DNA of 42,790 nt from Geosiphon pyriformis. Its lineage: Eukaryota; Glomeromycota; Glomeromycetes; Archaeosporales; Geosiphonaceae. A model generated the notes under the pieces. That model worked only from the letters and a program-made list of their open reading frames with translations. It was not told the DNA's origin and did no database searches. The position numbers were made by a program, and so were the translations under genes. The stretch spans positions 289,283 to 332,072 of the forward strand of contig JAAOMT010000301.1 in assembly GCA_016748015.1 (NCBI GenBank), given 5' to 3'. Below are positions 13,001-25,167 of this stretch, one piece after another; position 1 is the stretch's first letter; every line of letters begins with the position of its first letter.

Positions 13001-14716
13001 GTTAATTCTTTGAACAACTTCTTGGCAGGTGTGGTTTGAGTCTTTCTTGACTCTGGTTTATCCTTGGGCAACCTTGTTTGTGATGTTTTTCACTTCTGGA
13101 ATAGAACTCCTTTATCTAAGATCCTTGGCAAGTCAATATATTTCAGATGTCTCCCCTTCTTTTGTCATTATGGAATAGCTTTTGTTGAGCAGCTTTGATG
13201 CCAAAATGGTGCTGTCTTTGATTGAAAAACTTTCAAGCAGTGAAAGAGGCTTGACCTGCATGGTCCTGTTTCTGCCTGGTTTGCTGTTGCTGTTTACCAT
13301 TTTTATGTTGCTGGTTTTTTTAATGTTGGCTTATTCCCTCTGGTTGCTACCTCTGTAAAAGACATTCTTAATTCTCATGAATTTAGATCAGTGCGTGATC
13401 AGTTGTCTGGCCTTGGTGCCTCCAATTTTTCTATGTACATGGATGGTTCTCTTTGTGGCTTGAGAAGCATAAATATGAAAGCTGGTGCTGCCATGTTCTT
13501 TGAGAACATTAACTTGGGTCTTAGGGTGGAGGTGTTTGGCATAGTTTTTTCCATATTAGCAAAGCTTCAGGCCATTGCATTGGCTCTTGAGTGTGTGCTT
13601 AGTTCAAGTTCAGTCCATCTATTCTCTGACAGCCAAGCTGCACTGGATGCATGTAAATCTGAATTATTGTTGTTGGCTCTGGATTTTCAAAACAAATGTT
13701 GAGTTGAGCATCAGCACATTGCTGGAATTATACATGACAAGAATTTGAACATTGGCTGGCATAAGGTCAAAAGTCACTCAGATGTTCCAAGTAATAATAG
13801 AGCTGACTTGCTTGCTGGTGTTTCTTCCCATTCAGGCCGGCTCTTTCATCCTCAGCTCAAGGAATGTTTTATCTTGGCTAATGACAATACTGTTTCTGGA
13901 AACTCTAGGCACTTTGTTTGTGATATTTTTTGGTCTATTCATCGTGTAAGCTGGGAGATTGGCTCTGGTGCCAAAATTGTAAATGGTTGTATTTTTCCAG
14001 ATATTGATTGGTTTAAGTCATTTCTTGTTTGGCATCCTAACTCTTACATGGCTGCTGGCTTTACAAGTCGCCATTCAGCTGGCTCCCATTCTTATTTTAT
14101 GAAGACTTTACATCATAGATTACCTGTTGCTGTTTGAAAATGCCTTTATAATAGATGTTATTCCAGTGTGGTATGCCTATATTGTGGTGATGTCAAGTTG
14201 TCGGACCATGTTTTCTCTTGTACATTTGATGTGGCTGCTTGGTTCCAGTTGTTTATTGATTTTGCTTTCACTTAGAGAACTGTTTCTGGTCTGTTCCATG
14301 CCTCCTTTCATGTATTACAAATGCTATCCAATTGTTTGGCTGATTTGGAGCTTGTTGTCTCACTGTATAAAGGTTTTGTGCTTGTGGATTGGTGCCAGAA
14401 GGCCACTTCTTGCTTTGACAGCTCTAAGGTTGTATCTGGTAAGGTGGTTGAGTTTGTTCGTAGTTTGTGCCTGTTTTTTAAGAATGATATTTTGCTGGTT
14501 CATTCCAAGCATTGTGCTTATATGGAAAAACATAGTTTGATCTCTCGTGATAATTCAATTCCTGTCTCGGTGTTTGGTAGCATGTCAGTGTTTTTGGCCT
14601 GAATAGTTAGACTGCTTGGTATTGATGATGCATTTGGTGTTAGTTTTGGGTTGCGCAGCTTCTGCTGGTTTTTTTCAAATATAGGTAATTTGGTTTCTGT
14701 ATATGTGAGTGTATAG
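10037..14716 (+). pseudogene. LINE copy 1 ORF2, endonuclease-RT-RNase H (about 18 stops)
   Basis: The ATG is at 10037, inside the ORF1 stop. The frame holds to the TAG at 14714-14716; two small deletions between about 12470 and 12560 cancel. Endonuclease marks: TETKL, GGDFNEDG (about 10480) and TDHSSV (about 10700), all with catalytic residues intact. RT marks: LQDMRKAYNSV (about 11980) and FVDD (about 12338-12349). RNase H marks: YMDGSLCG (about 13436, the usual T replaced), a SDSQAALDA block (about 13626) and the V-K-S-H/ADL region (about 13770-13815). Stops include TGA 10187, 10823, 11477, 12017, 12758, 13037, 13700, 14135 and 14600; TAG 11711 and 11753; TAA 11492 and 12353. About ten sit at codons that are Trp in other copies. 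No functional product is expected. Confidence 0.88.
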
Positions 14717-14725
14717 TGTAGTCCT

Positions 14726-14746
14726 AATTGGTTTGAGTGGTTAGTC
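14726..14746 (+). promoter_or_regulatory. 3' UTR hairpin, LINE copy 1
   Basis: AATTGGTT / TGAGT loop / GGTTAGTC, 10 nt after the ORF2 stop. Seven of eight positions pair, mostly as G-U, so the stem is weakened relative to copies 2 and 3. Its position relative to the stop matches theirs. Confidence 0.55.
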
Positions 14747-14850
14747 ATGTATAAGAAAAGCATAATTCACACCTAATTTAAATCATTATTTTGATGTATT
14801 GTTACTAGACAGTGTTTGGATTTCACTCATTAAAATATTAAAAAAAAAAA

Positions 14851-15702
14851 TTTTGTTTTTAGCTAAATTAAAATTCAATTTTTACATTAATAAGCAAATC
14901 TAACATTTTTTAAAAGCCAAAAAACCCAAAATTTGCAAAATTAATTTTTCAAAAAAATTTTAATAATATATTAGTTATTATTTATTATATAATTTTATAT
15001 TAACAATTGTAATAATTTATTAAAAAATAAAAAAAATTTATAATTATAAATATTAATTGTTATTTCAAAAAAAATTATATTATTTATTTAAAAAAAATAG
15101 CAAATAATCTTTTTAAAAGAACTATTATATTATTATATTATATTCTTAAAAATATAATTCAAATTCTATTATAAAGTTTAGAAATTAACAATTATTTTAA
15201 AAAAATTCAAAAAATAAAACTTATTTAAAAAATACAAAATATACTTAAGTTTTAATTTTTTATATTACTATTAAGACAATTATTACTACTATTACAATTG
15301 AAAAAATAATTAATTATAAAAAACCAATTATTAAATAAAACTTAAGAAAATCTAAGTTTAAATTCGGTTTTTATTCAAACTTTAAAATTAATTGTTTTAA
15401 ATTTTATTGTTTTAAATTTTATTATTTTATTATTAAAAAATTCAATTTTAGTTGTATTATTATTTATATTAATATATATATATAATTAATTAAATATTAA
15501 AATTAAAAAGACAATATAATACCAAAAATTTTAAAAATACTTGTAAAATTTCAGAAATATCAGAAATACTTAAAATTTTAAAAATACCAAAAAAATTTTA
15601 GAAATTTCAAAAATGTTGAAAATATTAAAAATAATTCAAAAATAATTAAAAATATTAATTTATATTATAAAAGTTATATATATATAATAGGATAATAAAA
15701 AA
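14851..15702. repeat. AT-rich spacer repeat, type 2, copy A
   Basis: This gene-free spacer separates LINE copies 1 and 2. From about 14861 to 15460 it aligns by eye with 25311 to about 26000: a shared ATTCAATTTTTA[C/T]ATTAATAA, then ATTTATTAAAAAATAAAAAA, then TTGTTTTAAATTTTATTAT. In a 60-base sample I counted 14 differences, so it is far more diverged (about 23%) than the LINE copies beside it (about 6%). The last 240 bp differ between the two and here hold degenerate short repeats of the AAAAATACCAAAAA type (about 15530-15650). Confidence 0.6.
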
Positions 15703-15839
15703 AACTTCTTTCTCTCCTTTGTCCAAAATTCCCAAAAAAGAGTCAAAAGTTTTTTTGAAAGAAGTTTTTTACCATTCAGTACGATAAATCAAAACCATTT
15801 TTCAATTACGAGGCTACTGTTGGCTCTGTTATTGCTGTT
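15703..15839 (+). promoter_or_regulatory. Conserved 5' UTR of LINE copy 2, probable internal promoter
   Basis: About 136 nt upstream of the ORF1 ATG match 26153-26289 almost base for base, and homology ends sharply at the AT-rich spacer on the 5' side (from about 15703 and 26153). It contains CCATTCAGTAC and TTGGCTCTGTTATTGCTGTT just before the ATG. Since LINEs carry their promoter within the element, this block is the best candidate; no specific promoter motif is recognised. Confidence 0.5.
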
Positions 15840-17633
15840 ATGAAAAAAACTGCTAAAGTTTCTGGTTCTGAGAATGGTTTTAAAGCGGTTGCATCAAAGA
15901 AAAAGAGGAAGGGAGATGTGTTGGCAGAGGGTGTTGATAATAGAAGGGTTGCTGCTGAAGTTCCTGGTGTTTATTCATGGGGTTTAGAGACTGGGGACAC
16001 TACTGAATCTGAAAGTGTTGATATGGAAGAGGAGTGTCTGGTGGAGGAAACCAGCTTTGATTATGGTGAAGGTGGAGCTCTGACTGGTGGAGATTATGTT
16101 CAGACACCCACAAGTTCGAAGGTTAAAACCAAAAAGGCGTTGGGCAAGCCATTGGGAAAAATTGACTTCTCAAAAGATGGTAGTGATAATGGTGTTCTCT
16201 CGGATGCTCCTCTTGAGCTCCCTCTTTCTGTGAGAAATTTGGTCAATGTTTCAGTCAGGAAATCATTCGCATTGGATATTGGCTTGGATAAAGTGGCTGG
16301 CAAATCTTCTCAGGAAAAACTTGTGATGGTGAGGAAGTTGTTTTCTGGAATCAATGGTTTTGGGGAGGCATCTACCCCCTCAAAATTCTCAGGAATCATC
16401 AGGACGACATTCACTTCCGAATTGAGTCTAATGAAAGCTACTAATAAAGCTGCAAATGCGAAGATCTTAGTAAACGCCAATCTCAAAAAAGCATCTGGGT
16501 GATCAGATCGGACTGTGATCATGAAAGAAATTCCAGTTGGAACATTGTCTGAAGCTGTGCGTGCTGTGCTATCTGAGTTTGAAGTTATTAGGATGATCAA
16601 GATGCAGTTAATCGGGCTGTGGCAGAAGGCGGTGGTGGAATTCGAACGATCGGATCAGGCTGATTTGGCTGTAGCTGAGTGGTCCATCTTAATCGGGAAA
16701 AATGCTGTATGTGTGGCTAAGGCTAATTCAGACAAGGAAGTGTGGGATGTTAGGAACCAACATAGGGCGCTGCTCTATACATTGCCGATGGGAACCAATG
16801 CTCATGATATCTGAGACTTTGTTAGATCTGTAGGTGGGAAAATGTGTGTCATTGATTGTTATTCTGTTATGTATGCTCGGGCCAGGTGTGCTGTTGTTTG
16901 TTTCGACTCTGCTGAATCATTGGATGCTGCTGTGAGAACCACGCCAGTACTCAGGAACACCAATCTCCGCTGGTCTTGCCTCATTTCTGCTAAATGCACC
17001 AAGTGTGAGAAATTGGGTCACACGTCATTGGATTGTGCAGTTGGTGGGAAATTGTCTTCTAGTAGTTCACTGCATAGGGTTTTCTCAGATACAGATAAAA
17101 GCAGGCTGGTAACCATCTATGCCAAATGCTCGGCTCCGGTTGCCCGTCCAGTCTCTTTTGGTGGTCTCTCTTGGGCAAAGGTTGCTTGCGGGTCTTTTTT
17201 GTTCCCCCTCTCTGGTCAGAATCTTGTGGTAACAAATGGCTCCTCTTCAGAGATGAAGCCGTCCCAACTGGTTATGATGGAAGTCAACGATAGGTTCGCT
17301 GCTCTTGAGCGCAGTCTCGCCAGCCTCGCAGAGCAAGTTGGTAAGCTGGCTAAGAGGTTGAATGCACTCGGGCCAACAGTTTCCCAGCCTAGCCTTGGAT
17401 GTCAGCCATTGGTGACCCCTTCATCACAGGATCAAGGGGCAGATGTAGTGATAAGTGAGGATTTGAGTGTGTCCACTAGTGGTGGGAATGTTGCGGGAGT
17501 GGTGTCTTTTGATATGTCTTTGGTGTCTAAGCTGGAAGACAGCATGAAGTGTTTAATGGAAACGGTTCTGGGCCTTTCGGCCAAAGTGGACAGTTTAGGT
17601 GCACTTTCGGTATCTCTACCTCTTACTCAATGA
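15840..17633 (+). pseudogene. LINE copy 2 ORF1, RRM-like and CCHC zinc-knuckle protein (two stops)
   Basis: 598 codons in one frame including the stop. The order is: a charged N-terminus with a Lys/Arg patch near residue 20 and an acidic patch near 60-75; the SFALDIGLDKV / RKLFSGINGFG block (about 140-180); an RRM-like unit (about 225-300, LIGLWQKAVVEFERS); a CCHC knuckle at 16995-17036 (C-T-K-C...G-H...C); then a helical C-terminus with repeated Leu (about 480-530 and 570-590). Two TGA stops interrupt it. The one at 16500 is shared with copy 3 and so predates their split. The one at 16812 is a Trp codon (TGG) in copy 3. ORF1 proteins bind and package LINE RNA. Confidence 0.88.
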
Positions 17634-20600
17634 GCAGTTTAGTTTGGAAAGTTGCTACGTGCAATGTCAGGGGCATGAACAATCCCGTTAAGCAAGAAGA
17701 CATTATTAGGTGACATAAAGAAATGAACAATTTAGTCTCTATCATTACTGAAACGAAATTAAAGAGTAGGGTTCGTCCGTAGATTGCAGACAAGTTTGAT
17801 GGTATCCAAGTGTTTTTTTCTGGTTTGGACTCTGGTCACTTGGGTGCGAGTATTGCTGTTATCATGAACATTTCTTTGGCTTGTCATGTGTGCAAGGTTT
17901 TTGAGGTGCCTGGTCGGCTTCTTTCCATTAAATTACTTTTTAAGGGTAAACTTTCTGTGTTAATTTTGGGGCTTTATGCTGGTGCTTCTTCGGTGGTTTG
18001 GTTTTCTTAAGCTGGTGAAATCAATTCTCTTATTGCAAAGACTGTTAACAAATCTTCTTTCATCATTCTCGGTGGCAATTTTAATGAAGACGGCTCTCAT
18101 AAAAGTGCAAGTTTCAAAAGATGCTTTGATTTGGGTCTGGTCAATTCTTTAGTTGATAGCCTGGCTGCAAAAATGCCCACTTGGGAAAATTCTAGGGGTG
18201 TTAAGAAAACAATTGATTATGTGTTTGTCTCTTCAAGTCTTGTCAATGCGATAGTGCGTCGTGAAGTTTTGAATGTCAGTGAGCATTTTGACATGGACTA
18301 TCAAGCTGTTTCAGTGGATTTGGGTCTGAGCGGACTCTTGGATATGCGTTTGAATTCTCTTCACAAGCAAGCGAATAAAGATCATTGGAAGTTTGACGTC
18401 AAAAGTGCCAATGAAGCTAAATGGTTGGAGTTCAGGGATGCCTCAGTTGCTAATGTCTCTATGTTCTCGGATGCTTTCAGTGTGGCAGTAAAATTTTCAG
18501 ATATGGACGCTATGTGGGACATTGTTCGCAAGATTATGGTTCTTTCAGTGGGTAGTACATTTAAGAAAAATTGGTCAAAGGTTTTAATGGCATGTTCACC
18601 AAGACTTCTTCTAGGTTTCACAAGCTGGAGCTGCTGGTTTCTAAGTTGGTCAAAGCTTCGCGTTTGGCTTCTAGTAATGGTTTTGCTTCTTTGTTGGAGG
18701 TGTAGCACAAACTCGACTCCTCTGGTGCATCAGTGGTTAAGTCTCTGTTTCTTTCAGGTTCTAATTTTGATCTTATTCATTCTGTGCTGGCCAAAGCAAG
18801 AAAATCATACTGCTCCTTCAAATTAGTGGAATCCAAGTGCGCTGAGGAATTCTCGATCAAGCAAGCTATTGGTAAGAGAATGGAGAGTTTTGAGCTGAAC
18901 AAGGGTCACACCATTAGGAGTGTTTTGGAGTGTCCTTTTCGCATGGTGGTCCTGGATCATTTGGTTGTAGAAGATGAGTTGATTTTAGAGCCTGATTTGG
19001 TTAAGTCTAAGATGAACAAAATTATGGAGGGATGGACCAGAAAATGTGAGGTGGTGTCTGACTTATCTGAGGATTGGGCTTGTCAATATTAGCCTCTGGA
19101 TTACGTATTCGATGGTGCTTTCTCTGATGTCATGTGTTCGATTAGTTTTGATGAGTTGTCAGCTGTTGTTAAGGATTTTCCTAATAGAAAAGTGGCTGGT
19201 CTTTCTGGTATTTCCAATGAATTATAGAAACATTGTGACAAATCTGTTTTGGATATGCTTTTGGTGCTCTTAAATTTCTGTTTGGTTGGCAAGTCGGTCC
19301 CTGGGCTTTGGAGAGAAGCTTGGGTTTCGATGATTCCTAAACTATATGAATGGGAGGGAGTTCTCATGAACACCCATCCTATAGCTTTAATTGAAACGGC
19401 CTGCAAGATTCTCTCCAAGATCCTTTCGGATAGGATCTCTCTGGCTTGCAGCACTTTTGATGTTCTTTGTGAGGACAATTTTTTGGTTTTGAAAGGTACG
19501 ACAACTCAATCTCCCATTTTTGCTATCAGTTCTGTGGTTGAGGATGCCTTGGAAAAGAACCGTGAACTTTGGCTGGTTTTACAGGACATGCGCAAGGCTT
19601 ATGACTCAGTTGGTTGGGAACATCTTAGGAGAAGTCTAATCAGGATCAAAATGTGTGACAGGTTTATTAAATTTTTTGGCAGTATTCACAATGGTCGCGT
19701 CAACAAAGTGATGACCGACTTTGGCTTGACTGATGGGTATTGTGTCCACAATAGACTGGATCAAGGGGAAGTTTTCTTGCCTCTTCTCTGGCGTATTTTT
19801 TATGATTCACTTTTGTGTGAGGTCAAGAGACAGGATAGTGTGTATGGCTACAGGTTGAATTCTTATTTCATATCAAGAACTGGCCAGGTGGATTCTCAAG
19901 CTGGGCTGTCTTCGTTTCTTACTGCCGGCACTTTTGTCGATGATATCTGGGTTGGTAGCAGTCAGGCTGCTACACAACGCATCCTGGATGTTGTTAGTGA
20001 GTTTTTTAGGTTTAACAATATTTTTGTAAACAATGACAAAACGGTGGCCATCCCCATCAATTGCTGGGTGCTGGATCCTTATTTGACTATCAGTGGTGCA
20101 CCTATTTCCATTGCCAAGAGAGGGGAATCTCATCGCTATTTGGGTATTTTTTTGTCTTCTGAGAGTCTTTCGAAGCCCAGCTTGGCTAAGGCCCAGGCTG
20201 ATGTACGGTTTTTTGTGAATCTTGTTTTAAGAAAGGCAATTTTGAACAAACAGTGTGCATATTTGGTGTCTGCAGTTCTTTTCCCTATCATTAACTACAG
20301 AACTCAGTTCAGTTTCGTTTCTGTTGGTGTTTGTAGTAAATGGGATACTCTGGTTCACAAAGTCTTAAAGTCCAAGTCTGGGTTGCCACATAATTTCCCC
20401 AGTGACACACTTCATCACCCCTCTTTGTACAATTTAAAAACTTTCGAACAGATACAGGCTGAGAGTAAATCGGCCTCTGTTGTTGCTTTTGCGAATTCTA
20501 CTAGTGTCTTGGGTCGCTTGTTTTCTCATAGGTCTCATGACCTCCAGGTTCTCAGCTGGTGTTCTCGTCATCCTTTACTGTTTTCGGTTCGTGTTGGTAT

Positions 20601-22314
20601 CAGTCTCTCAGATAATTTTTTGGCAAATGTGGTTCGCATTTTTTCTGGGTGTGATTTGTCTTTAGGAGGCCCTCTGGATTGTGCTTTTCATCGTCGGTAT
20701 GGTACTCCTATGTCTTTGGTTCTTGGTGAATCCTGTTTTTTCAAGTGCATCTCTTCGCTCAGGCATTATGGAATTGCTTTCGTAGAACAGCTTTGTGACC
20801 GTAATGGTGATGTTTTCAGTTAGGGTACCTTCAAGCGCTGGAAAAGGCTAGACCCTCGTGGCCCAGTCCCTTTCTGGTTTGATCTTTCCATTTACTTTCT
20901 TGGTGGTGTTGTTCCTCTCTTCTTAAGTTCTTCTTTGGTAGATGGTTAAGCTGTGTCTGATATTCGTCTTTCTCATAATTTTGGTGTGATTCGTGACAAT
21001 TTACCAACCATTGATGCTGCCCGCCTTTCTGTGTATACAGATGGGTCTCTTTCTGGTCTGGACACTGCTGACATGAGAGCAGGTGCTGCCGCTTTTTTTG
21101 AGAACATTAACTTGGGTTTGGGTGTTGGGGTGTCTGGTTTGGTTTCTTCTATTCTGACAGAACTGCAGGCCATAGCTTTGGCCCTTGAGTGTGTTCCTTT
21201 TTCTCGTTCGATTGACTTGTTCTTGGATAGCCAGGCTGCTTTAGATGCATGTAGGTCGGAGTCTTCGCTAGTTTGTCTGGATTTCAGGAACCGCTGTTGG
21301 ATCGAGCGTCATCACATTGTCACCATCATTCATCAAAAGAATTTGGATGTGAATTGGGTTAAGGTGAAAGGTCATTCAGGTGTCTCAGGCAATGAGCATG
21401 CTGATGCGCTTGCCAAGGGTACTGCTCTCTCTGCTTGGCGCCTACCTCATTTAGTCAGTGAACGTTTTCTATGTGCTGGTGGCATGGCGGTTTCTGGTAA
21501 TTCTAGACACTTTGTTCGTGATGTTTTTCGGTCATTTTACCGAGCTCGTTGGGAGATTGGAGTGGGTTCTCGTGTTGTGGATGATAGTTTGCATGCTGAT
21601 ATCAATTGGTCTATGTCTTCTATGGTGTGGCACCCCGATTCTCACTTGGCATCTGGTTTTACCAGCATGCGCACGGCAGGATGTCATACTTACTTTATAA
21701 AGGCTTTCCATCATCAGCTTCCTGTTGCTGTGCACAAGCGTTTATATGACAAGAGTTACCCCAGTGTGGTCTGTCTGTTTTGTGATGATGTTGAGACCTC
21801 GGATCATGTCTTTTTGTGTCCTTAGGATGCTGTTGGCCATGCTCGTTTGTTGGGCGCACATGCTTTAACTTGGGAGGCTCTTTCTGGCCTTTCTCGCTCT
21901 TCTTCATGTGTCTTACAGGCCTTAGCTTTTTGTGTTTCTGAGGTTGGAGTTAGTGTTGCTCTGTGTAAGGGTTTTGTTTTCGATGAATGGTTTCGTGAGT
22001 CTATCTCGGTCTTTAAAGATTCTAGGGAGGGTGCTAAGAGGATTGTGAGCTTTGTGCGTGAGTTTTATTTAGCATTTTGGGATGATGTTTGGTTGGTCCG
22101 GGCCAGACACCGAGCGTTTATGGAGAGACATGGTTTGATTCCACGTGATGGCTCCACTCCTGCTTCGGTTTCTGGTTTGCCTAAGGTGTTTTCGGCTGGT
22201 GTGGTCAGATTGCTGGAGGTGGCTGAGGCATTTGGTGTTGGTTTTGGGTTTCGTAAGTTTTGTCCATTTTTTTCAGGTATTGGAGATTTGGTTTCTGTAC
22301 ATATAAGTGTATAG
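17630..22314 (+). pseudogene. LINE copy 2 ORF2, endonuclease-RT-RNase H (stops, one frameshift)
   Basis: The ATG at 17630 overlaps the ORF1 TGA. The endonuclease is damaged at key residues: GGNFNEDG (about 18072), where copy 3 has the catalytic Asp, and MDYQAV (about 18295), where copies 3 and 4 have TDH. A one-base deletion near 18577 shifts the frame, which is then constant to the TAG at 22312. RT is the best preserved part (19249-20823 open): LQDMRKAYDSV with the motif A Asp at 19585, and FVDD at 19933-19944. RNase H (20953-21500) keeps TDGS, the Glu in ELQAIALALE, the Asp in LDSQAALDA and KGHSGVSGNEHADALA. A C-terminal CCHC (CLFCDD...H...C) lies near 21772-21819. Stops: TGA 17711; TAG 17780, 19091, 20821 and 21823; TAA 18008 and 20947. 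There are also TAGs near 18702 and 19225. Confidence 0.9.
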
Positions 22315-22323
22315 TGTAGTCTT

Positions 22324-22344
22324 GACTGGCCCGAGTGGCTGGTC
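22324..22344 (+). promoter_or_regulatory. 3' UTR hairpin, LINE copy 2
   Basis: GACTGGCC / CGAGT loop / GGCTGGTC, 9 nt after the ORF2 stop. All eight positions pair (two as G-U). The same structure at the same place occurs in copies 1 and 3 and in the ORF1-only element, which suggests an RNA signal read by the element's reverse transcriptase. Confidence 0.65.
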
Positions 22345-22447
22345 ACATGTAGAAAGCACATGATTTGCACCTAGTTTAGATCATTTGTATGATGTATAGC
22401 ACTAGGTTGCATTTGGACCTCACTCGTTAAAATATAAAAAAAAAAAA

Positions 22448-22456
22448 TATAATAGT

Positions 22457-22490
<34 letters not shown>

Positions 22491-22907
22491 TTTAATATTT
22501 AACAATTAAAACAATTAGCTTAATTAAAATTTTAATTACTTAATAGCTTATAACTTTAATTACAAATTTATTATCTAAAAATAAATTTTTTAATTAAAAA
22601 ATAAGTATTAAAATTATAATATCTAATATTTTTTGGTAATAAATATAAATATAAAATTAACTTATTAATAATTAAATATTTATTAAAAAGATAAAAAACA
22701 TTAAAATAAATTAATTTATGTTAAAAAAATAAAATATTAAATATTAAAAGTTATTAATATTAAATATTTGTTTTTTATACAAAGAATTTAATTACAAAAA
22801 TTTTTAAAATTTTTAAATTTATTAAAATTTTTAGATTATATTAAAAAATTACAATATTAAATTATAAAACATAACTTAATATATTTACTTATAATATTTA
22901 ATATATA
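22448..22907. repeat. AT-rich spacer, contains repeat copy B of 7671-7980
   Basis: This gene-free spacer lies between LINE copy 2 and the minus-strand element. From 22608 to 22905 it is alignable with 7671-7950. It is interrupted at about 22906 by the tail of the minus-strand ORF1-only element. Confidence 0.6.
22458..22488 (+). repeat. TAA microsatellite
   Basis: About ten tandem TAA units start just after the poly(A) tail of LINE copy 2. Simple repeats grown from LINE tails are common; this one may have seeded there. Confidence 0.9.
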
Positions 22908-23007
22908 TTTTTTTTATTTGCTTAACGAATGCAGCTCAAAAACAATCTAGTACTATACACCAAAAAAATGATTTAAACTAGATGTTAATTATGCACTTTT
23001 TACACAT

Positions 23008-23028
23008 GACTAGTCACTCAGACCAATT
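23008..23028 (-). promoter_or_regulatory. 3' UTR hairpin, half-LINE
   Basis: On the minus strand: AATTGGTC / TGAGT loop / GACTAGTC. Seven of eight positions pair. Relative to copy 3, the seventh pair has changed from C-G to T-A and the fourth from T-G to T-A, so pairing is kept although both arms changed. Confidence 0.65.
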
Positions 23029-23037
23029 AAGGATACA

Positions 23038-25167
23038 CTACACTGAAACAATAGAAGGTAGAAACAATTTCAATTCATGAATTTTTTCAATAATACCATT
23101 CAGATTCCTAGAATCAAAAATAAACTCACTAAGAAATAATCTAGTAAATTCAACACTATTCCTAACCTTAGCACCTGACATCCACCACAAAGCTATAACA
23201 TGCTTAACAGTGTTCTTACTTAAGAGAGAAGATTTGGCAGCCTGTATATCATCATAATTCATGCCACTAAAGTCAACTTCAGATCTAAGACAAGCAATAT
23301 TTTTAAATATACCAACCAAAAAATTGGCAAAATTGTTAAAAGCATATTTCATAAAAAGGAGATCTTTCTCTAACTGAACAGTTTTAACAGCATTATCATC
23401 AAGGAGATGAGATACCAAGGCAACCAAAGAGCCAACAGGCTCAACAATAGACTTTACTAAAACAGCCAAATCCAAAATTTGCTTTTCCAAAAAGTCTAAT
23501 CTGGACTTAACAGCAGGATCAACAACAGCCACAAAAAGGGTGGAAGCCACCAAAGGAGAAAATCCAGACATAACAGGAGAAGCAGATGCCTTAGCATAAG
23601 ACAAAGAACCAACAAAACGTGGTTTGAACACCTTGAGAGCCTTAGGAGAGGGAGGTGGAGAAACTTTGCAGTCAACAGCCAAATGGCCCACTTCTTAACA
23701 CCTAAAGCATCGCCGACAACCAAGGATTTCCCACCAAATACAGCATTTTCTTAGAGTACCAGTTTTGACAACTGCAGAGTCCAAATCAACTTGGGAACCA
23801 AACATAACCAGAGCAAACTAGGAATGACGACCAGAATTAGGTGAACAAGAAATAAAACATGTTTGGCCACCAACTTGGGAGATTATATCACTAATTTCAA
23901 AGGCAGTACAACCAGAAGGGAGATTGACCAACTTGGTCTTAAACTTATCATGAGACAAAATAGTCTCATTTTAATTCACCAGAGGGAGGATTTTAACACT
24001 ATTCCTGCCCACCAAAATTGACCAATGATCCAAAGCAGACACAGCAGAGTCTAATTTTTCAAAATAAACCACCACATACTGCCAAACGCCAGCAGGCTTC
24101 AGCACAACACAAATAATACTACCAAACACACTGAAAGCTGTTTTAATGTCAGCAGCAGACACACCCAAGAGCACATCACATAGCATAACAGTAGCAGAAG
24201 GGGAACCAGACTCAGAAACCACCAAAAATTTGGCAATTTTGAGAGTGGCCAAATGTACAGAGCTTGCAAGCTCAACCAAAAATGCAGCTTTTAAAGAAAC
24301 TTAAGAAGCAAACTCTACACAGAACAGTTTCACATTGTCTTTTGATACTGACTTTGCACCCAAGAAACCATGTACTAACTGAAAAACAGTCTTAACATGA
24401 GCCAATTTGATCTTAAAAATAGCACCAAGCACCAGAGTGGAGGGCACCCACCCAGCAAACCTTTGATAATTAGTAATAGTTTCCCAAGCACCACCAGAAA
24501 TAGCACCAAAAACTAGAAGAGAAGATGATTCAGTTTCTATTTGATTAGTTCAGTTCTCAAAAATAGGTGATCCAATAGGAAGAAATTGCTTTGATTCTAA
24601 AACCGGTGATGATTTACTAAAAGACACTACATTTGGCAGCACAGCCAGTGGTTAATCTTGGCCCATCTTGGACGACATGCCAGATGATGCTATAGAGATC
24701 TCATCTAAAATTTTAATGGGAACCACAAAGGGGTTCGGTGTAACAATAACAGAGACAAACAACTGCCCTCACTTTTCTGAACTTTTGGTTTTTTTGACCA
24801 TTTTTCTTGAAGAGGTGGTGCTAGAAGCACCAGATGTTGAATCTATAGAGGGGAAGACCAACTTATTTACTGGTCTATTATTAAAAACTTTTGGGCTCTT
24901 AGTCGGGGTGGAGGCAACATTGGGACTAACCCAAGTGTGTCTCTTTGAGGGAACTTTGACTGGTAAGAAACCAGCCAAAAATGAGGAAGTTGCTTTAGTG
25001 ACTACCAAAGACAGCTTATCACGAATACTGGGTAAGAGAAAGGCTTTTAAAATGTTCTGTCTAGTTGCTTCTACAACAGAGAGAGCTTCTCTGGTTGAAA
25101 TTTTATTAGATATCTCAGAACAGATATCAAATGCAGCTTTTTTACTCTTTGCTCTGGTCATAGTCAT
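23038..25167 (-). pseudogene. ORF1-like RNA-binding protein of the half-LINE (seven stops, no frameshift)
   Basis: The ATG is at 25167. One frame of 710 codons including the stop contains seven in-frame stops: TGA near 24766, TAA near 24655, TGA near 24557, TAA near 24303, TAA near 23970, TAG near 23820, and TAA at 23695-23697 inside the zinc knuckle. Order: a basic Ser/Thr/Pro-rich N-terminus (25167-24769); an RRM-like unit (about 24220-23985, with GVWQYVVVYFEKLDSAV and HWSILVGRNSVKI, matching the LINE copies' GLWQKAVVEF and WSILIGKN); a block with GGQTCFI; the CCHC knuckle at 23668-23709; a coiled-coil region (about 23540-23290); and a C-terminal 70 residues not seen in the full LINEs. It ends with S-V-S-V then TAG, like the ends of the LINE ORF2s. 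Confidence 0.8.

Larger units (their letters stand above)
8103..14850 (+). mobile_element. LINE copy 1, full length, heavily decayed
   Basis: A non-LTR retrotransposon with a short 5' UTR, two ORFs that overlap by ATGA at 10037-10040, a 3' UTR of about 125 nt and an A-rich tail at 14839-14850. The 5' end is placed near 8103, where GTCC and a following T/A-rich string resemble the conserved 5' UTR of copies 2 and 3. It is the most diverged of the three full-length copies, with one stop in ORF1 and about 18 in ORF2, yet both ORFs keep essentially one frame. APE-type endonuclease plus an RNase H inside ORF2 places it in the broad I/Tad1-like group of LINEs; the exact clade cannot be fixed by eye. 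Target-site duplications cannot be distinguished in the AT-rich flanks. Confidence 0.9.
15703..22447 (+). mobile_element. LINE copy 2, full length
   Basis: A full-length element about 94% identical to copy 3 over the region I compared by hand. It has a conserved 5' UTR (15703-15839), ORF1, ORF2 overlapping by ATGA at 17630-17633, a 3' UTR with hairpin, and poly(A) at about 22435-22447 followed by a TAA microsatellite. ORF1 has two stops. ORF2 has several stops and one single-base deletion. Every stop I compared with copy 3 is explained by one or two transitions. Complete 5' ends in three neighbouring copies are noteworthy, since LINE insertions are commonly 5'-truncated. Confidence 0.92.
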
